This document shows positions 51,827 to 60,585 of a stretch of DNA of 64,000 nucleotides, one piece after another; the stretch's first letter is position 1, and every line of letters starts with the position of its first letter. A model generated the notes under the pieces. It made no database searches, had not been told where the DNA came from, and saw nothing but the letters and a program-made list of their open reading frames with translations. Both the position numbers and the translations under genes were made by a program. Origin of the DNA: RAM1 sp050247515 (lineage in GTDB: Bacteria > Pseudomonadota > Gammaproteobacteria > Burkholderiales > Burkholderiaceae_C); contig JBFWUB010000002.1 in assembly GCA_050247515.1 (NCBI GenBank), forward strand, positions 1 to 64,000, in the 5' to 3' direction.

Positions 51827-52558
51827 TCAATCGCTGCGTTTGTCTGTCGCCGTCGGTTTAGAACTGGCGGACCGAGGAGCAGACGCCTTGCTCTCGGGTC
51901 GCCTCGTCATTGCTGCGGCAGCCTCAGTCATTCGTTCGATGTAGTCTGGGCAAAACGGCTTGATCTTATCCGCGGGAGACTCGGCTTGGTCTGAGGCTTT
52001 GAACAAGCGCACGGGACCCGGTAGAACTCGATTCGTCTCAACAGGCGAAATCTCAAGCGTCTTGCTCGATCGGTCGTACGACATGGTGACTTCAACGAGT
52101 GCGGTTCGCTCACCCCGGATGAATTCCCATGCATAGGCTCTGATGCCACCGAAACCCCACCAACGTGGGCGACCGTGGATTCTGACCACCTGCCAAGGGA
52201 TAGCGTCGCATAACCCCGAGGTGTAAAACTCACCATGAACCTCGCTGCCACGCACGAATAGTGACAGCTCCGTCGGCTGCCCAGACGCAGATCGAACATT
52301 GAGCGGTGGATCAAGATCGCCTTCTTTATCATTCGACCAGCGACCCGTATATGTCTGATCAACTCTCCACCATTCCCACGCCACCAGAATCTTGCCGTAC
52401 GCATCGCCCCCAGTGGTGACAAGCGCCCAAGTGGCGCCGCCAATCAACGTCAGCACAACAGAATGCTTCTTTAAAAAGTGGACAAGGCGCAGCAACGGCG
52501 AAACACGATGGGCAGCCGTAGCCGCCCGATCACGCCATGGAAGACGTGTCCGCTTCAC
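51827..52558 (-). CDS. Hypothetical protein with one membrane segment
   Basis: 243 residues. A basic N terminus is followed by a hydrophobic segment (about 33-52, HSVVLTLIGGATWALVTTGGD). The rest is soluble with Trp-rich stretches (AWEWWRVDQTYTGRWSNDKEGDLDPP; RPRWWGFGGIRAYAWEF) and a Ser/Lys-rich tail. The TGRW...LxL...V.GE pattern resembles small beta-barrel effector-like domains, but I recognise no family. Composition matches the neighbouring low-GC island genes. Confidence 0.65.
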   Translation of the reverse strand: MKRTRLPWRDRAATAAHRVSPLLRLVHFLKKHSVVLTLIGGATWALVTTGGDAYGKILVAWEWWRVDQTYTGRWSNDKEGDLDPPLNVRSASGQPTELSLFVRGSEVHGEFYTSGLCDAIPWQVVRIHGRPRWWGFGGIRAYAWEFIRGERTALVEVTMSYDRSSKTLEISPVETNRVLPGPVRLFKASDQAESPADKIKPFCPDYIERMTEAAAAMTRRPESKASAPRSASSKPTATDKRSD

Positions 52559-52976
52559 AGGCTGACCGACATCAACGATGTCGCCATATGATCCTCTTCA
52601 CAAACCACGTCCTTCCCTTCTTGATCTGCAAGTTAACGAAAACGCCCTTGCTATGTAGCGAGGGATCATAGCTGAGCGCTGCGTAGGCCGCTCCCGTATC
52701 GAAGAGTTTCGCTCGTCCGCCGGCACCGAACTGAGGTAGCTGCCTCGTTCCTCTCGCACGTAGGCAGGTCAGCGTGAATACAGGTGGGGCGCAAGAGAGT
52801 AGGATCAGCTTATCTCGGCGTGTCGCAAATACAATGCCTAAGACTTCTAAGATGGGATAGAACGTTCGCGGCTGCAGCAGCTTGGATGCATCGGGCGCTT
52901 GGCCTTGCAATCCAGCCGCACGACAGAAGCGTGAGCGCCTCTTCACCCACACTGTAGTTTTCGACAGGCTAATCTG
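52559..52976. other. Stretch without a confident gene
   Basis: A 160-codon minus-strand frame spans 52572-53054, but it runs 78 bp into the start of the DUF2971 gene, has no recognisable domain, an atypical composition and no clear ribosome site. It may be spurious. The segment probably holds the promoter of the DUF2971 gene. Confidence 0.4.
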
Positions 52977-53804
52977 ATGAGTTCGCTTTACCGTTTTGTC
53001 AGCTTCCCGGTGTTCGTTGACTTGGTACAGCGGCGGGCGCTCACCTTCGTTCATTTTCGTAGTTGGGACGATCCCTACGAGGGCTACACCCTACGTGCAC
53101 TCGAGACCGTTCAAGGCAGAACCGAGATTCAGGCATGGCTAAGTCAAAAGCAACGAGCCGCCTTCGATCACGCTACGCCCGACGTGCTCCGAATGTTTTG
53201 CGACACCGTTTTTCTTCAATGCTGGACCAAGTTGCGGGAGAGCGACGCGCTCTGGAGGATTTACGGAGCGGACGGCTTCGGCGTGCGCATCGAAATCAAG
53301 TCAACCGATCTAAAGGCCCTGGAAGTCCAACAAGTGGCCGTCAAATATGGCGCACCCAGCCTGACCGAAGAACTCAAGCGCGTGTTCGCCGCGCCAGGGA
53401 AGATAGAGCTGAAAGAAGTTTTTGCTTCAAAGCGGAGCGCGTTTGAGCACGAACATGAAGTTCGCCTAATCACGAGCCCGCAACTCCAGTGGCTGGAGAA
53501 CCAAAACCCGGTCCCAGCTGAAATCTTGAGCGTCATGCCCAGCCTTCTTGACCAGCTTGTCGCTAAAGGAGATCTGAGCGAAGCAGAGAAGGTAACTGCG
53601 ATGACGAAGTTCGCCGAGAAGAACAGTCCTCGTCCCCAATTCCATCATGTTGATTTTGCTTCGCAGCCTCATTTCCTGCGATCCGTCTTGGTCCACCCGC
53701 GTGCACCTGACTGGTTCCGCAGAACTGTGGATGCATTCTGTTCAGCACACGGTGTTCCCTTCTTGGGGAAGTCTAAGCTCTACACTTTCGAACGAAGCAA
53801 TTGA
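52977..53804 (+). CDS. DUF2971 family protein
   Basis: 275 residues. Family pattern: LYRFVSFPVFVDLVQRRALTFVHFRSWDDPYEG at the start, CWTKLRESDALWRIYGADGFGVRI, and FEHEHEVRLI. DUF2971 proteins are soluble, of unknown activity, and often found in genomic islands and defence clusters. It is isolated on the plus strand between island genes. Only the family call is secure. Confidence 0.8.
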   Translation: MSSLYRFVSFPVFVDLVQRRALTFVHFRSWDDPYEGYTLRALETVQGRTEIQAWLSQKQRAAFDHATPDVLRMFCDTVFLQCWTKLRESDALWRIYGADGFGVRIEIKSTDLKALEVQQVAVKYGAPSLTEELKRVFAAPGKIELKEVFASKRSAFEHEHEVRLITSPQLQWLENQNPVPAEILSVMPSLLDQLVAKGDLSEAEKVTAMTKFAEKNSPRPQFHHVDFASQPHFLRSVLVHPRAPDWFRRTVDAFCSAHGVPFLGKSKLYTFERSN

Positions 53805-53924
53805 GACAAAAGGAATGTCGCCGAGTGCGGCTGGGACTTAACCGATTGAGGAATTCCGTCTCACTGCAATTTCCTGCAAAAGTGTCGACATGCGCACCGC
53901 AATACCGTCGCGCTTTGCCGCCCC

Positions 53925-54172
53925 CTACCTCAACATCAACCTCTCAATCTTCTGATTCGCCCCCTTCAGCTTCTTGAACAGCGCCAGCAGCAGCGCCTTG
54001 TCCAAGCTGACCATCACCTGGGGGTCGGCTTGCAGGGCTTCGATCACGGGTCGGCTGAATTCAGCGGCAATGATCTTGTCCTCGGCGATGACGGTGGCCG
54101 ATGTGTCAGGGTGCCGTCGTTGAAGAAAATGCCTTCGCAAAAAGAGTCGCCGGTTTCTATCGTGCCCAGCAG
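53925..54172 (-). pseudogene. Truncated, frameshifted copy of the cNMP-binding-like gene
   Basis: About 245 bp closely resembling the 3' half of the intact gene at 56488-56994, in the same orientation. The product ends in the same ...DKALLLALFKKLKGANQKIERLMLR, but the preceding TIETGDSFCEGIFFNDGTLT lies in another frame because of a small indel near 54098-54108. The 5' half is missing. The copies are about 2.5 kb apart and flank the YqhA, Usp and TerC genes. Confidence 0.85.
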
Positions 54173-54232
54173 GCAAAGGCACCCGGTGGCACGCGACCTC
54201 GACCCCACCGGCAGCCTGTAGCCCACCCACCC

Positions 54233-54751
54233 TCACCCCTTCTCCCGCGTCAACCGCTCCGCAAACGAAATGCCGATGGCCGACAGCACAAACGTGAAGT
54301 GGATGACGGCCACCAGCGTCACCACCTGGATGTTTTCCAGGCTCAGGTCGCCGCTCAGGTAGGTCTTCAGCGCATGCACGCCAGAGATGGAGATGATGGC
54401 AAAGGCGAGCTTGAGCTTCAGGTTGTAGGTGTTGACGTGGTCCAGCCAGTCGGGCTTTTTCATGTCTTTCTTGTCAAAGTGCCCGGTGGTGACAAACAGC
54501 GACACGCCCGCCAGCGCCACCACCCACACCAGCTGCGCCACCATGGTCATGTCCACCAGCTCCAGCACCTTGATGATCAGGTCGATCTTTTCCAGGTCGC
54601 CCAGCAGCAGCGTGTTCATCAGCTTCCACGTTTCCAGCAGGAACTTGCCCAGGATGCCAAAGATGATCCCGACCAGCCCCACATAAAAGAACAGCATGGT
54701 GAACCGCATGCCGTACAGCAGCGAGCCCACCCCGGAGAGCAGCTTTTCCAT
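54233..54751 (-). CDS. YqhA/UPF0114 family membrane protein
   Basis: 172 residues, three to four transmembrane helices. Matches the UPF0114 pattern: MEKLLSGVGSLLYGMRFTMLFFYVGLVG and KLKLAFAIISISGVHALKTYL. Function unknown. It is the last gene of a minus-strand group with the Usp and TerC genes, 30 bp after the Usp gene. Confidence 0.88.
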   Translation of the reverse strand: MEKLLSGVGSLLYGMRFTMLFFYVGLVGIIFGILGKFLLETWKLMNTLLLGDLEKIDLIIKVLELVDMTMVAQLVWVVALAGVSLFVTTGHFDKKDMKKPDWLDHVNTYNLKLKLAFAIISISGVHALKTYLSGDLSLENIQVVTLVAVIHFTFVLSAIGISFAERLTREKG

Positions 54752-54781
54752 CGGTTGCCTTGTTGGTTGATGTATGTGTGC

Positions 54782-55315
54782 TTACCCGCCGCCCACCAGC
54801 AGCCAGGCCATGCCGGCGCCCACGCCGGCCGGGATGGCCACGCGCTCCAGCGCGCCCGCGGGCGATCCGCAGATCACCTCCACCGGCACCGGCGCGTTCT
54901 CCAGCAGCTGGCCCGCCAGTGAATTGCCGATGGCGCGCGCCAGCGGGCTTTTGCGTGATGTGCCGATGACAATGCGGTCGCAGCGCAGCCGCCCGGCGGC
55001 CTGGGCAATGCAGCGCGCCTTGTCGCCCACCTCGGTGTGCAAGCGGCAGGGCACGCCGGCGCCCTCCAGCAGCGCCCGGGCCGCCGCCAGCGCCTGGGCG
55101 GCCCGTTCGCGGTGAAAGTCCGCCCGCACCGCGCGGGGGATGTGGCGCGCCACATGGGCCGTGAAGGGCGGCTGCACATTCAGCAGATGCACCATCAGCA
55201 CCTCGCCGTGGCACTGCAGGGTGATCGCATGGCGCACCGCCAGCAGCGCATTGGGCGTGCCGTCGCACGGCACCAGCAGCGTGGTCGTTGGGTGAGCGTG
55301 TGGACGCAAGGTCAT
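54782..55315 (-). CDS. Universal stress protein family
   Basis: 177 residues. UspA fold: TTLLVPCDGTPNALLAVRHAI (first strand and loop) and the ATP-type signature IVIGTSRKSPLARAIGNSLAGQLLENAPVPVEVI (G-2x-G-9x-G-S/T-like). Soluble cytoplasmic, stress-related by family. It lies between the TerC and YqhA genes on the same strand. Confidence 0.85.
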   Translation of the reverse strand: MTLRPHAHPTTTLLVPCDGTPNALLAVRHAITLQCHGEVLMVHLLNVQPPFTAHVARHIPRAVRADFHRERAAQALAAARALLEGAGVPCRLHTEVGDKARCIAQAAGRLRCDRIVIGTSRKSPLARAIGNSLAGQLLENAPVPVEVICGSPAGALERVAIPAGVGAGMAWLLVGGG

Positions 55316-55341
55316 GGGGCACCCCGGCTGGTGTGTGCGGC

Positions 55342-56352
55342 TCAGGCCTCTTCTTTGCGCGGCTTGGAGCCAAACGGGTAGGCACCGCCGGATGTGCCCT
55401 TGGGCGGGATCTTGAGCGACAGCACCATCGTCACAGCCAGCGTCACCGCGGTAAAGCCGAGCGAGAACACCACGGGGATCTTGTACACGTCGATCAGCAG
55501 CATCTTGGCGCCGATGAACACCAGCACAATCGCCAGGCCGTAGCTCAGCAAATGGAAGCGCTCGTGCATGTTTGCCAGCAGGAAATACATGGCGCGCAGG
55601 CCCAGGATGGCAAACACGTTGGACGTGAGCACGATGAACGGGTCGGTGGTGATGGCAAAGATGGCCGGGATCGAGTCCACCGCAAACACGATGTCCACAA
55701 TGCCGATGAGCAGGATCACCACAAACAGCGGCGTGGCCATCTTGACGCCGTTCACCCGGGTGAAGAAGTTCTCACCGTCGTAGTTCGGCGCAATCTTGAA
55801 CCGGCTGCGGATCCATTTGAGCGCGGGGTTGTTGTCCAGGTCGGGCTCCTGGCCCGCGGCCCACCACATCTTGATGCCGGTAAACAGCAGGAAGGCGCCA
55901 AACACATACAGGATCCAGTGGAACTGCGCGATCAGCCAGGCACCCACCAGGATCATCACGGCCCGCAGCACCAGCGCACCCAGAATGCCGATCATCAGCA
56001 CCCGCTTCTGGAATTCCGCCGGCACCGCAAAGTAGGTGAACACCATCAGGAACACAAAGATGTTGTCCACCGCCAGCGCCTTTTCAATCAGGTAGCCGGT
56101 CAGGAACTCCAGCGACTTGGCATTGGCCAGCGAGCGCGCGGCCTCGTCGGTGCCCGTGCCGCCCAGGTACCACCACAGCCAGCCCATGAAGACGAATGAC
56201 ACGCCCACCCAGACGAGCGACCAGATGGCGGCCTCGCGCGTGCTGACGCGGTGGGCGCCCTGTTTGCTCATGGCAAAAAAGTCCACCAGCAGTGCCACCA
56301 GCACAAATGCCGCGAACAGGGACCACATGAGTGGGGAACCAATGGTTTGCAT
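55342..56352 (-). CDS. TerC/Alx family membrane protein
   Basis: 336 residues, about nine transmembrane helices. Typical WSLVWVGVSFVFMGWLWWYLGG, the EKALAVDNIFVFLMVFTYF metal-site segment and AVDSIPAIFAITTDPFIVLTSNVFAILGLRAMYF. Members export Mn2+ or help metal loading (Alx/MeeF type) or tellurite resistance. Start MQTIGSPLMWSLFAAFVLVALLVDF. Confidence 0.92.
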   Translation of the reverse strand: MQTIGSPLMWSLFAAFVLVALLVDFFAMSKQGAHRVSTREAAIWSLVWVGVSFVFMGWLWWYLGGTGTDEAARSLANAKSLEFLTGYLIEKALAVDNIFVFLMVFTYFAVPAEFQKRVLMIGILGALVLRAVMILVGAWLIAQFHWILYVFGAFLLFTGIKMWWAAGQEPDLDNNPALKWIRSRFKIAPNYDGENFFTRVNGVKMATPLFVVILLIGIVDIVFAVDSIPAIFAITTDPFIVLTSNVFAILGLRAMYFLLANMHERFHLLSYGLAIVLVFIGAKMLLIDVYKIPVVFSLGFTAVTLAVTMVLSLKIPPKGTSGGAYPFGSKPRKEEA

Positions 56353-56487
56353 GACCGCCTTTGAAATGAGTTTCCATGGACTCTAGGGCCCGGCGGCCTG
56401 TTTGAAAATCAGATTGATGCGCTGCGATCATTCGAAAATCCCGAACCATCGGTGCTTTGATGGCCTGCGCGCGCAGGCTGTGGCCCG

Positions 56488-56994
56488 TCAGCGCAGCATC
56501 AGCCGCTCGATCTTCTGGTTGGCGCCCTTGAGCTTCTTGAACAGCGCCAGCAGCAGCGCCTTGTCCAGGCTGACCATGGCCTGGGGGTCGGCCTGCAGCG
56601 CCTCGATCACGGGCTGGCTGAATTCGGCCACGATGATCTTGTCGTCGGCAATGACGGTGGCCGACGTGGTGAGCGTGCCGTCGGTGAAGAAGATGCCTTC
56701 GCCAAAACAGTCGCCGGTTTCTATCGTGCCCACCAGCTTGCCGTTGCGGTAGGCCTCGGCCGCGCCATACAGGATCACATAGAAGGCCTTCATGCCGTCG
56801 TCCTGCGTGGTGATGCTCACGTCGGAATGGAAGGTTTTGATCTGCGCCATGCCGCAGATGCGCCGCAGCCATTCATCGGGCACCGGCTGGAAGAACGAAC
56901 AGCTGCGCAGCGCGTCAAACCGCGCGGCCGGGTCGTCTGCCAGCTGGCGGGCATGGCGGGCAAAGTGGTCGTCGATGGCGTCAAACTCGTCCAT
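56488..56994 (-). CDS. Cyclic nucleotide-binding-domain-like protein
   Basis: 168 residues. A Crp-type sensor domain: FFQPVPDEWLRRICGMAQIKTF, then GKLVGTIETGDCFGEGIFFTDGTLTTSATVIADDKIIVAEF, without a DNA-binding domain. The phosphate-binding Arg expected after the GE motif is not obvious, so nucleotide binding is uncertain. It follows pilU by 27 bp on the same strand, the usual Comamonadaceae arrangement, which suggests a role in type IV pilus control. A degraded copy lies at 53925-54172. Confidence 0.85.
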   Translation of the reverse strand: MDEFDAIDDHFARHARQLADDPAARFDALRSCSFFQPVPDEWLRRICGMAQIKTFHSDVSITTQDDGMKAFYVILYGAAEAYRNGKLVGTIETGDCFGEGIFFTDGTLTTSATVIADDKIIVAEFSQPVIEALQADPQAMVSLDKALLLALFKKLKGANQKIERLMLR

Positions 56995-57021
56995 GCATCT
57001 TCCCCTGCGTGGTCTGTGGCT

Positions 57022-58350
57022 TCAGGCCTTGGGCGGCGTCGGTGGGGGGATGTCTTCCAGCAGCAGCTCCAGCGGCTGCGCGGGTTTGGCCGCGGCCGCC
57101 GGCGCGGGGGCGGGGGCGGGGGCAGGTTTCGGTGGCTGCGGCTTCTGGATGTTGACCACCAGCGGGCCCGTGCTTTCTTCCGCTTCGGGCTCCTTGTCCA
57201 CCTGCAGTGACAGGCCGCCGGTCGCTTCGTCACCTTTGGGCAGCTCTTCGCGGATGAAGCGTTTGCTGTTGAGCTTCAGGCGCAGCATCAGCTCGCTCTT
57301 GGCGTCTGAATTGACCTGCAGCTCCTGCAGCGAAATATCCCCCGCGTCGTACAGCTCGTACAGGCACTGGTCAAAGGTCTTCATGCCCAGCTCGACGGAC
57401 TTTTTCATGATCTCCTTGAGCTGGCCGACCTCGCCCTTGGCAATGGCGTCGCGCGAGGTGGAGGTGGACAGCAATATATCGATGGCCGCCGCGCGCCCGC
57501 CCGATACCTTGCGCACCAGCCGCTGCGAGATGATGGCGCGCATGTTCAGCGCCAGGTCGTTGCGCACCTGCTCGTGCTTTTCAATGGGGAAGAAGTTGAC
57601 GATGCGGTCAATCGCCTGGTTGGCGCTGTTGGCGTGCAGCGTGGCCATGCACAGGTGGCCGGTCTCGGCAAAGTTCAGCGCGTATTCCATGGTTTCGTGG
57701 TCGCGGATCTCGCCGATCAGGATCACGTCGGGCGCCTGGCGCAGCGTGTCTTTCAGTGCGTCAAACCAGCCCACGGTGTCGATGCCCACCTCGCGGTGCG
57801 TGACGATGCAGTTGCCGTGCGGGTGCACGTATTCCACCGGGTCCTCGATGGTGATGATGTGGCCATGCGTTTCGCGGTTGCGCACCCCCAGCATGGCCGC
57901 CAGCGTGGTCGATTTGCCCGAGCCGGTGCCGCCCACCAGCAGCACCAGGCCGCGCTTTTCCTTCACGATGTCTTTCAGCACCGGCGGCAGCTTCATCGCG
58001 TCAAAGTCGGGGATCTCGGTGGTGATCACGCGGATCACCATGCCGCAGCGCTGCTGCTGGGTAAAGATGTTGATGCGAAAGCGGCCAATACCTTCCAGCG
58101 TGATGGCGAAGTTCTGGCCCTTGGTGTCGATGTAGGCCTGCCACTGCTTTTCAGACGCAATGGCGCGCGCCATCTTGCCCGTCTGCTCGGCCGTCAGCAC
58201 CGTCTCGTTCAGCTTGGTCAGCTTGCCGTTGAGCTTGATGGCCGGCGGAAAGCCCGCCGTTAAAAACAGGTCCGACCCTTTCAGCTGCACCATGGCGCCC
58301 AGCATCTTGTGCACGACGGCCTGGATCTGCTGTCTTTCCTGCTGTTCCAT
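57022..58350 (-). CDS. pilU: Type IV pilus retraction ATPase (PilU)
   Basis: 442 residues. PilT-family hexameric ATPase: Walker A GGTGSGKSTTLAAM, Asp box, Walker B VILIGEIRDHETMEYAL, His box GHLCMATLHANSANQAIDRI. Longer than most PilU by a C-terminal tail of about 60 residues, rich in Pro/Ala (PKPAPAPAPAPAAAAKP) and ending with PLELLLEDIPPPTPPKA. Start at 58350 (MEQQERQQIQAVVH) is supported by AGGAGAAAAC; the frame extends to 58455 without family similarity. Confidence 0.94.
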   Translation of the reverse strand: MEQQERQQIQAVVHKMLGAMVQLKGSDLFLTAGFPPAIKLNGKLTKLNETVLTAEQTGKMARAIASEKQWQAYIDTKGQNFAITLEGIGRFRINIFTQQQRCGMVIRVITTEIPDFDAMKLPPVLKDIVKEKRGLVLLVGGTGSGKSTTLAAMLGVRNRETHGHIITIEDPVEYVHPHGNCIVTHREVGIDTVGWFDALKDTLRQAPDVILIGEIRDHETMEYALNFAETGHLCMATLHANSANQAIDRIVNFFPIEKHEQVRNDLALNMRAIISQRLVRKVSGGRAAAIDILLSTSTSRDAIAKGEVGQLKEIMKKSVELGMKTFDQCLYELYDAGDISLQELQVNSDAKSELMLRLKLNSKRFIREELPKGDEATGGLSLQVDKEPEAEESTGPLVVNIQKPQPPKPAPAPAPAPAAAAKPAQPLELLLEDIPPPTPPKA

Positions 58351-58458
58351 GTTTTCTCCTGATCGGTTGCCGGCCGCGGGCGGGCATGTAACCAATGTAA
58401 GAGAGTTCGCGGTTCTGCGAAAGGGGGCGTCAGGGGGCGCGTCAGCGCCCCGCATGGA

Positions 58459-58902
58459 TCAACTGTTCTGGAAAAGCGCCGCGTAGCGCCGCTGCATCTC
58501 GGCCACGCTGACGTCTTCGATCGAATGGCCGATCAACCAGCGATGGCCGAAAGGGCAGCGCACCACGCCCGACCGCTCGCCGTAGAACGCATCGGCCGGC
58601 GCGCGCTCCAGCGTCGCGCCCGCGCGCACCGCGGCGTCGATCATCGCGTCGGCGTCATCCACATGCAGGTGCAGCGAGACAGGCGTGGCGCCAATCGCCG
58701 ACGCGCTGCGCATGCCGTATTCGGGGAATTCGTCGCACAGCATCAGCGTCATGCCGCCAAAGTCCATTTCCGCGTGGCCGATGCGGCCACCGGGCTCGGT
58801 CAGGCGGAATTTCTCTGTCGCGCCAAACGCTCGGCTGTAAAAGGCAATCGCGGCGGCGGTGTCCGACACGCACAGGTAAGGGAAAAGTTCAGCAATCTTC
58901 AT
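58459..58902 (-). CDS. VOC family (glyoxalase/PhnB-like) protein
   Basis: 147 residues. Two beta-alpha-beta-beta-beta modules: LFPYLCVSDTAAAIAFYSRAFGATEKF and PVSLHLHVDDADAMIDAAVRAGATLERAPADAFYGERSGVVRCPFGHRW. PhnB/YdcE-like members are metal-dependent enzymes or resistance proteins; the substrate is unknown. It is followed upstream by an AraC-type regulator on the same strand. Confidence 0.9.
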   Translation of the reverse strand: MKIAELFPYLCVSDTAAAIAFYSRAFGATEKFRLTEPGGRIGHAEMDFGGMTLMLCDEFPEYGMRSASAIGATPVSLHLHVDDADAMIDAAVRAGATLERAPADAFYGERSGVVRCPFGHRWLIGHSIEDVSVAEMQRRYAALFQNS

Positions 58903-58983
58903 GGCAACGCTCCGTCAAGTGGTGATGCGCGTCAGTGTGGCCGGTCGGCGCCGCGCGGGATAGAACGAAATTGCCGTTCGCCT

Positions 58984-59808
58984 TCAGTCAGCGATGGGCA
59001 GATGGTTGCCTTGGGCAGGCGAGGCGGCCCTGTACCGCGCCGGTGTGACGCCCGCAAATGCCAGGAACTCGCGGCCAAAATGGGATTGGTCTGCATAGCC
59101 TGCAAGCGCGGCCACGTCGGCCAGCGCGGCGGCCTGATCGCTGCGCATCACCTTCAGGGCGCGTTGCAGCCGCTGGACCTGCAGGTACTCCTTGGGTGCC
59201 AGGCCCACCGCGTGGCGAAAGTCGGCAATGAAGCGGCGGTGGCTCACCCCGGTGCGGCGCACGGCAGCGCCCACGGTCGGCGCCTCGGTGACGCATCGCA
59301 TCAGCGCGGCCACCTGGGGATGCAGGCCGCGCAGGATCGGCAGGCGCTCGCCCAGCCGCGCCTCCAGCAGCGCCATCCGGTCCCCGGCCCCGCGCAGTTC
59401 GCCCAGCTCGGCGCGCAGATCGTCGGCGCGGGGGCGGCCCCACAGGTCATCCAGCGCCGTGTGGCGTTGCGCCAGCTCATGGGCGCCCGCGCCGAACAGC
59501 AAGGCCGCGGTTCCCGGCCACAGCAGCGCGCCCACCGAGCAGGACGCGCCCACCGATTCACGCGCATGAAAGTGCGAGCGGGCGCCGCCGACCAGGCTCA
59601 GCGCAGCAGCCGATCGCATCAGGGTGTGGGGCTGCACGAAGTGCAAGGGCCGCTCGTCAAGCCGGATCACGATGTGCATCAGCCCGGTCGGAAGCACATG
59701 CTCGCGCCGCAGCGGGCCGGCCAGCGCTGCATCAGGCGGGCCGTCGCTGGCCCACAGCCGCGCGATGAAGGGGCGCAGCGGGGCGCTGGGTGCGCGTTGC
59801 TGGATCAT
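58984..59808 (-). CDS. AraC family transcriptional regulator
   Basis: 274 residues. N-terminal AraC-like ligand region (DUF6597-type: PLRPFIARLWASDG; HVLPTGLMHIVIRL) and a C-terminal double helix-turn-helix (VGAAVRRTGVSHRRFIADFRHAVGLAPKEYLQVQRLQRAL; LADVAALAGYADQSHFGREFLAFAGVTPARYR). It is 81 bp upstream of the VOC gene and probably regulates it. Confidence 0.9.
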   Translation of the reverse strand: MIQQRAPSAPLRPFIARLWASDGPPDAALAGPLRREHVLPTGLMHIVIRLDERPLHFVQPHTLMRSAAALSLVGGARSHFHARESVGASCSVGALLWPGTAALLFGAGAHELAQRHTALDDLWGRPRADDLRAELGELRGAGDRMALLEARLGERLPILRGLHPQVAALMRCVTEAPTVGAAVRRTGVSHRRFIADFRHAVGLAPKEYLQVQRLQRALKVMRSDQAAALADVAALAGYADQSHFGREFLAFAGVTPARYRAASPAQGNHLPIAD

Positions 59809-59840
59809 GGTCTGCCGTCAAGGGGGGGGGCTGTGGGGCC

Positions 59841-60524
59841 TCAATTTACACCGGGAAAGCTGATCGCGGGGCTGCGTCGAAGGCAGGATGCGAACCCGAG
59901 CCAGGTATGCGGGTTGCCTTCCCAGCACCAGCCCAGCCGGGGCGCGCGATCACTGAGCCACCAGGCCGGCACGCGCCTGTCCCCGCAGCGCGAGCCCAGC
60001 ATCATGAAACAGCGATTGGGCTGCAGGAACAGCGGCCACTGCAGCAGCACGCATGTGCCCTCCTCGACCGTGAGCGGTGTGCGCCCCTGCCCAGCGAGGC
60101 ATTTTTCTGCATCGGTCGGCACCGCATTGAGGGTTGCGTTCCCCCGGTCCAGCCCCAGCAGCAGGTAGGCCTCGCCGGCCGGCAGCTGCAGCCCCTGCGC
60201 GGGCCGGAAGTCGTCGGGCGTGCGCGGGAAGAGGCGCTCCATGGCGGGCTTTCCCGCGCGTTGCACTCTGGCCCACAGGTCGCGGCGGGGCAGCCGGGGC
60301 GTGTGGAGCACGATGACGGCATCCGCGGTGCCGGCGTCAATGTCGGGTGGGCCTGCATCGCCGTCCAGGTGCACCTCCAGCTGGCGCAGCGCATGGCGGA
60401 AGGTTTCAGGCGTTTCGCCCAGGGCGGCAGGGATGCCCAGCTCCACGAGCCTGTCGATCTGCGCGGCAAGCCCGCCCATGGAGGATAGTCCCGGCACCCG
60501 GCGGCTTTGGCTTGTCATCGTCAA
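59841..60524 (-). CDS. DUF5701 family protein
   Basis: 227 residues. C-terminal VPAWWLSDRAPRLGWCWEGNPHTWLG is the DUF5701 signature; the N-terminal part holds an IDRLVELGIPA helix. Function unknown. Divergent from a TetR regulator with a shared 61-bp region that contains a perfect palindrome, so probably its target. Confidence 0.82.
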   Translation of the reverse strand: MTMTSQSRRVPGLSSMGGLAAQIDRLVELGIPAALGETPETFRHALRQLEVHLDGDAGPPDIDAGTADAVIVLHTPRLPRRDLWARVQRAGKPAMERLFPRTPDDFRPAQGLQLPAGEAYLLLGLDRGNATLNAVPTDAEKCLAGQGRTPLTVEEGTCVLLQWPLFLQPNRCFMMLGSRCGDRRVPAWWLSDRAPRLGWCWEGNPHTWLGFASCLRRSPAISFPGVN

Positions 60525-60540
60525 TGCGTTGTCCTTAAAA

Positions 60541-60555
60541 GCTTACGACGTAAGC
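60541..60555. promoter_or_regulatory. Palindromic operator between DUF5701 and TetR genes
   Basis: GCTTAC-GAC-GTAAGC, a perfect 6-3-6 inverted repeat, lies 31 bp upstream of the tetR-type ATG. It overlaps a -10-like CATAAT (60554-60559). Typical geometry of a TetR self-operator. Confidence 0.65.
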
Positions 60556-60585
60556 ATAATCAATAACCGCGTACACTGTCAACAA

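Noticed and set aside
52572..53054. 160-codon minus-strand frame
   Set aside because: Runs into the well-supported DUF2971 start, lacks recognisable domains and a ribosome site; kept only as a low-confidence possibility.
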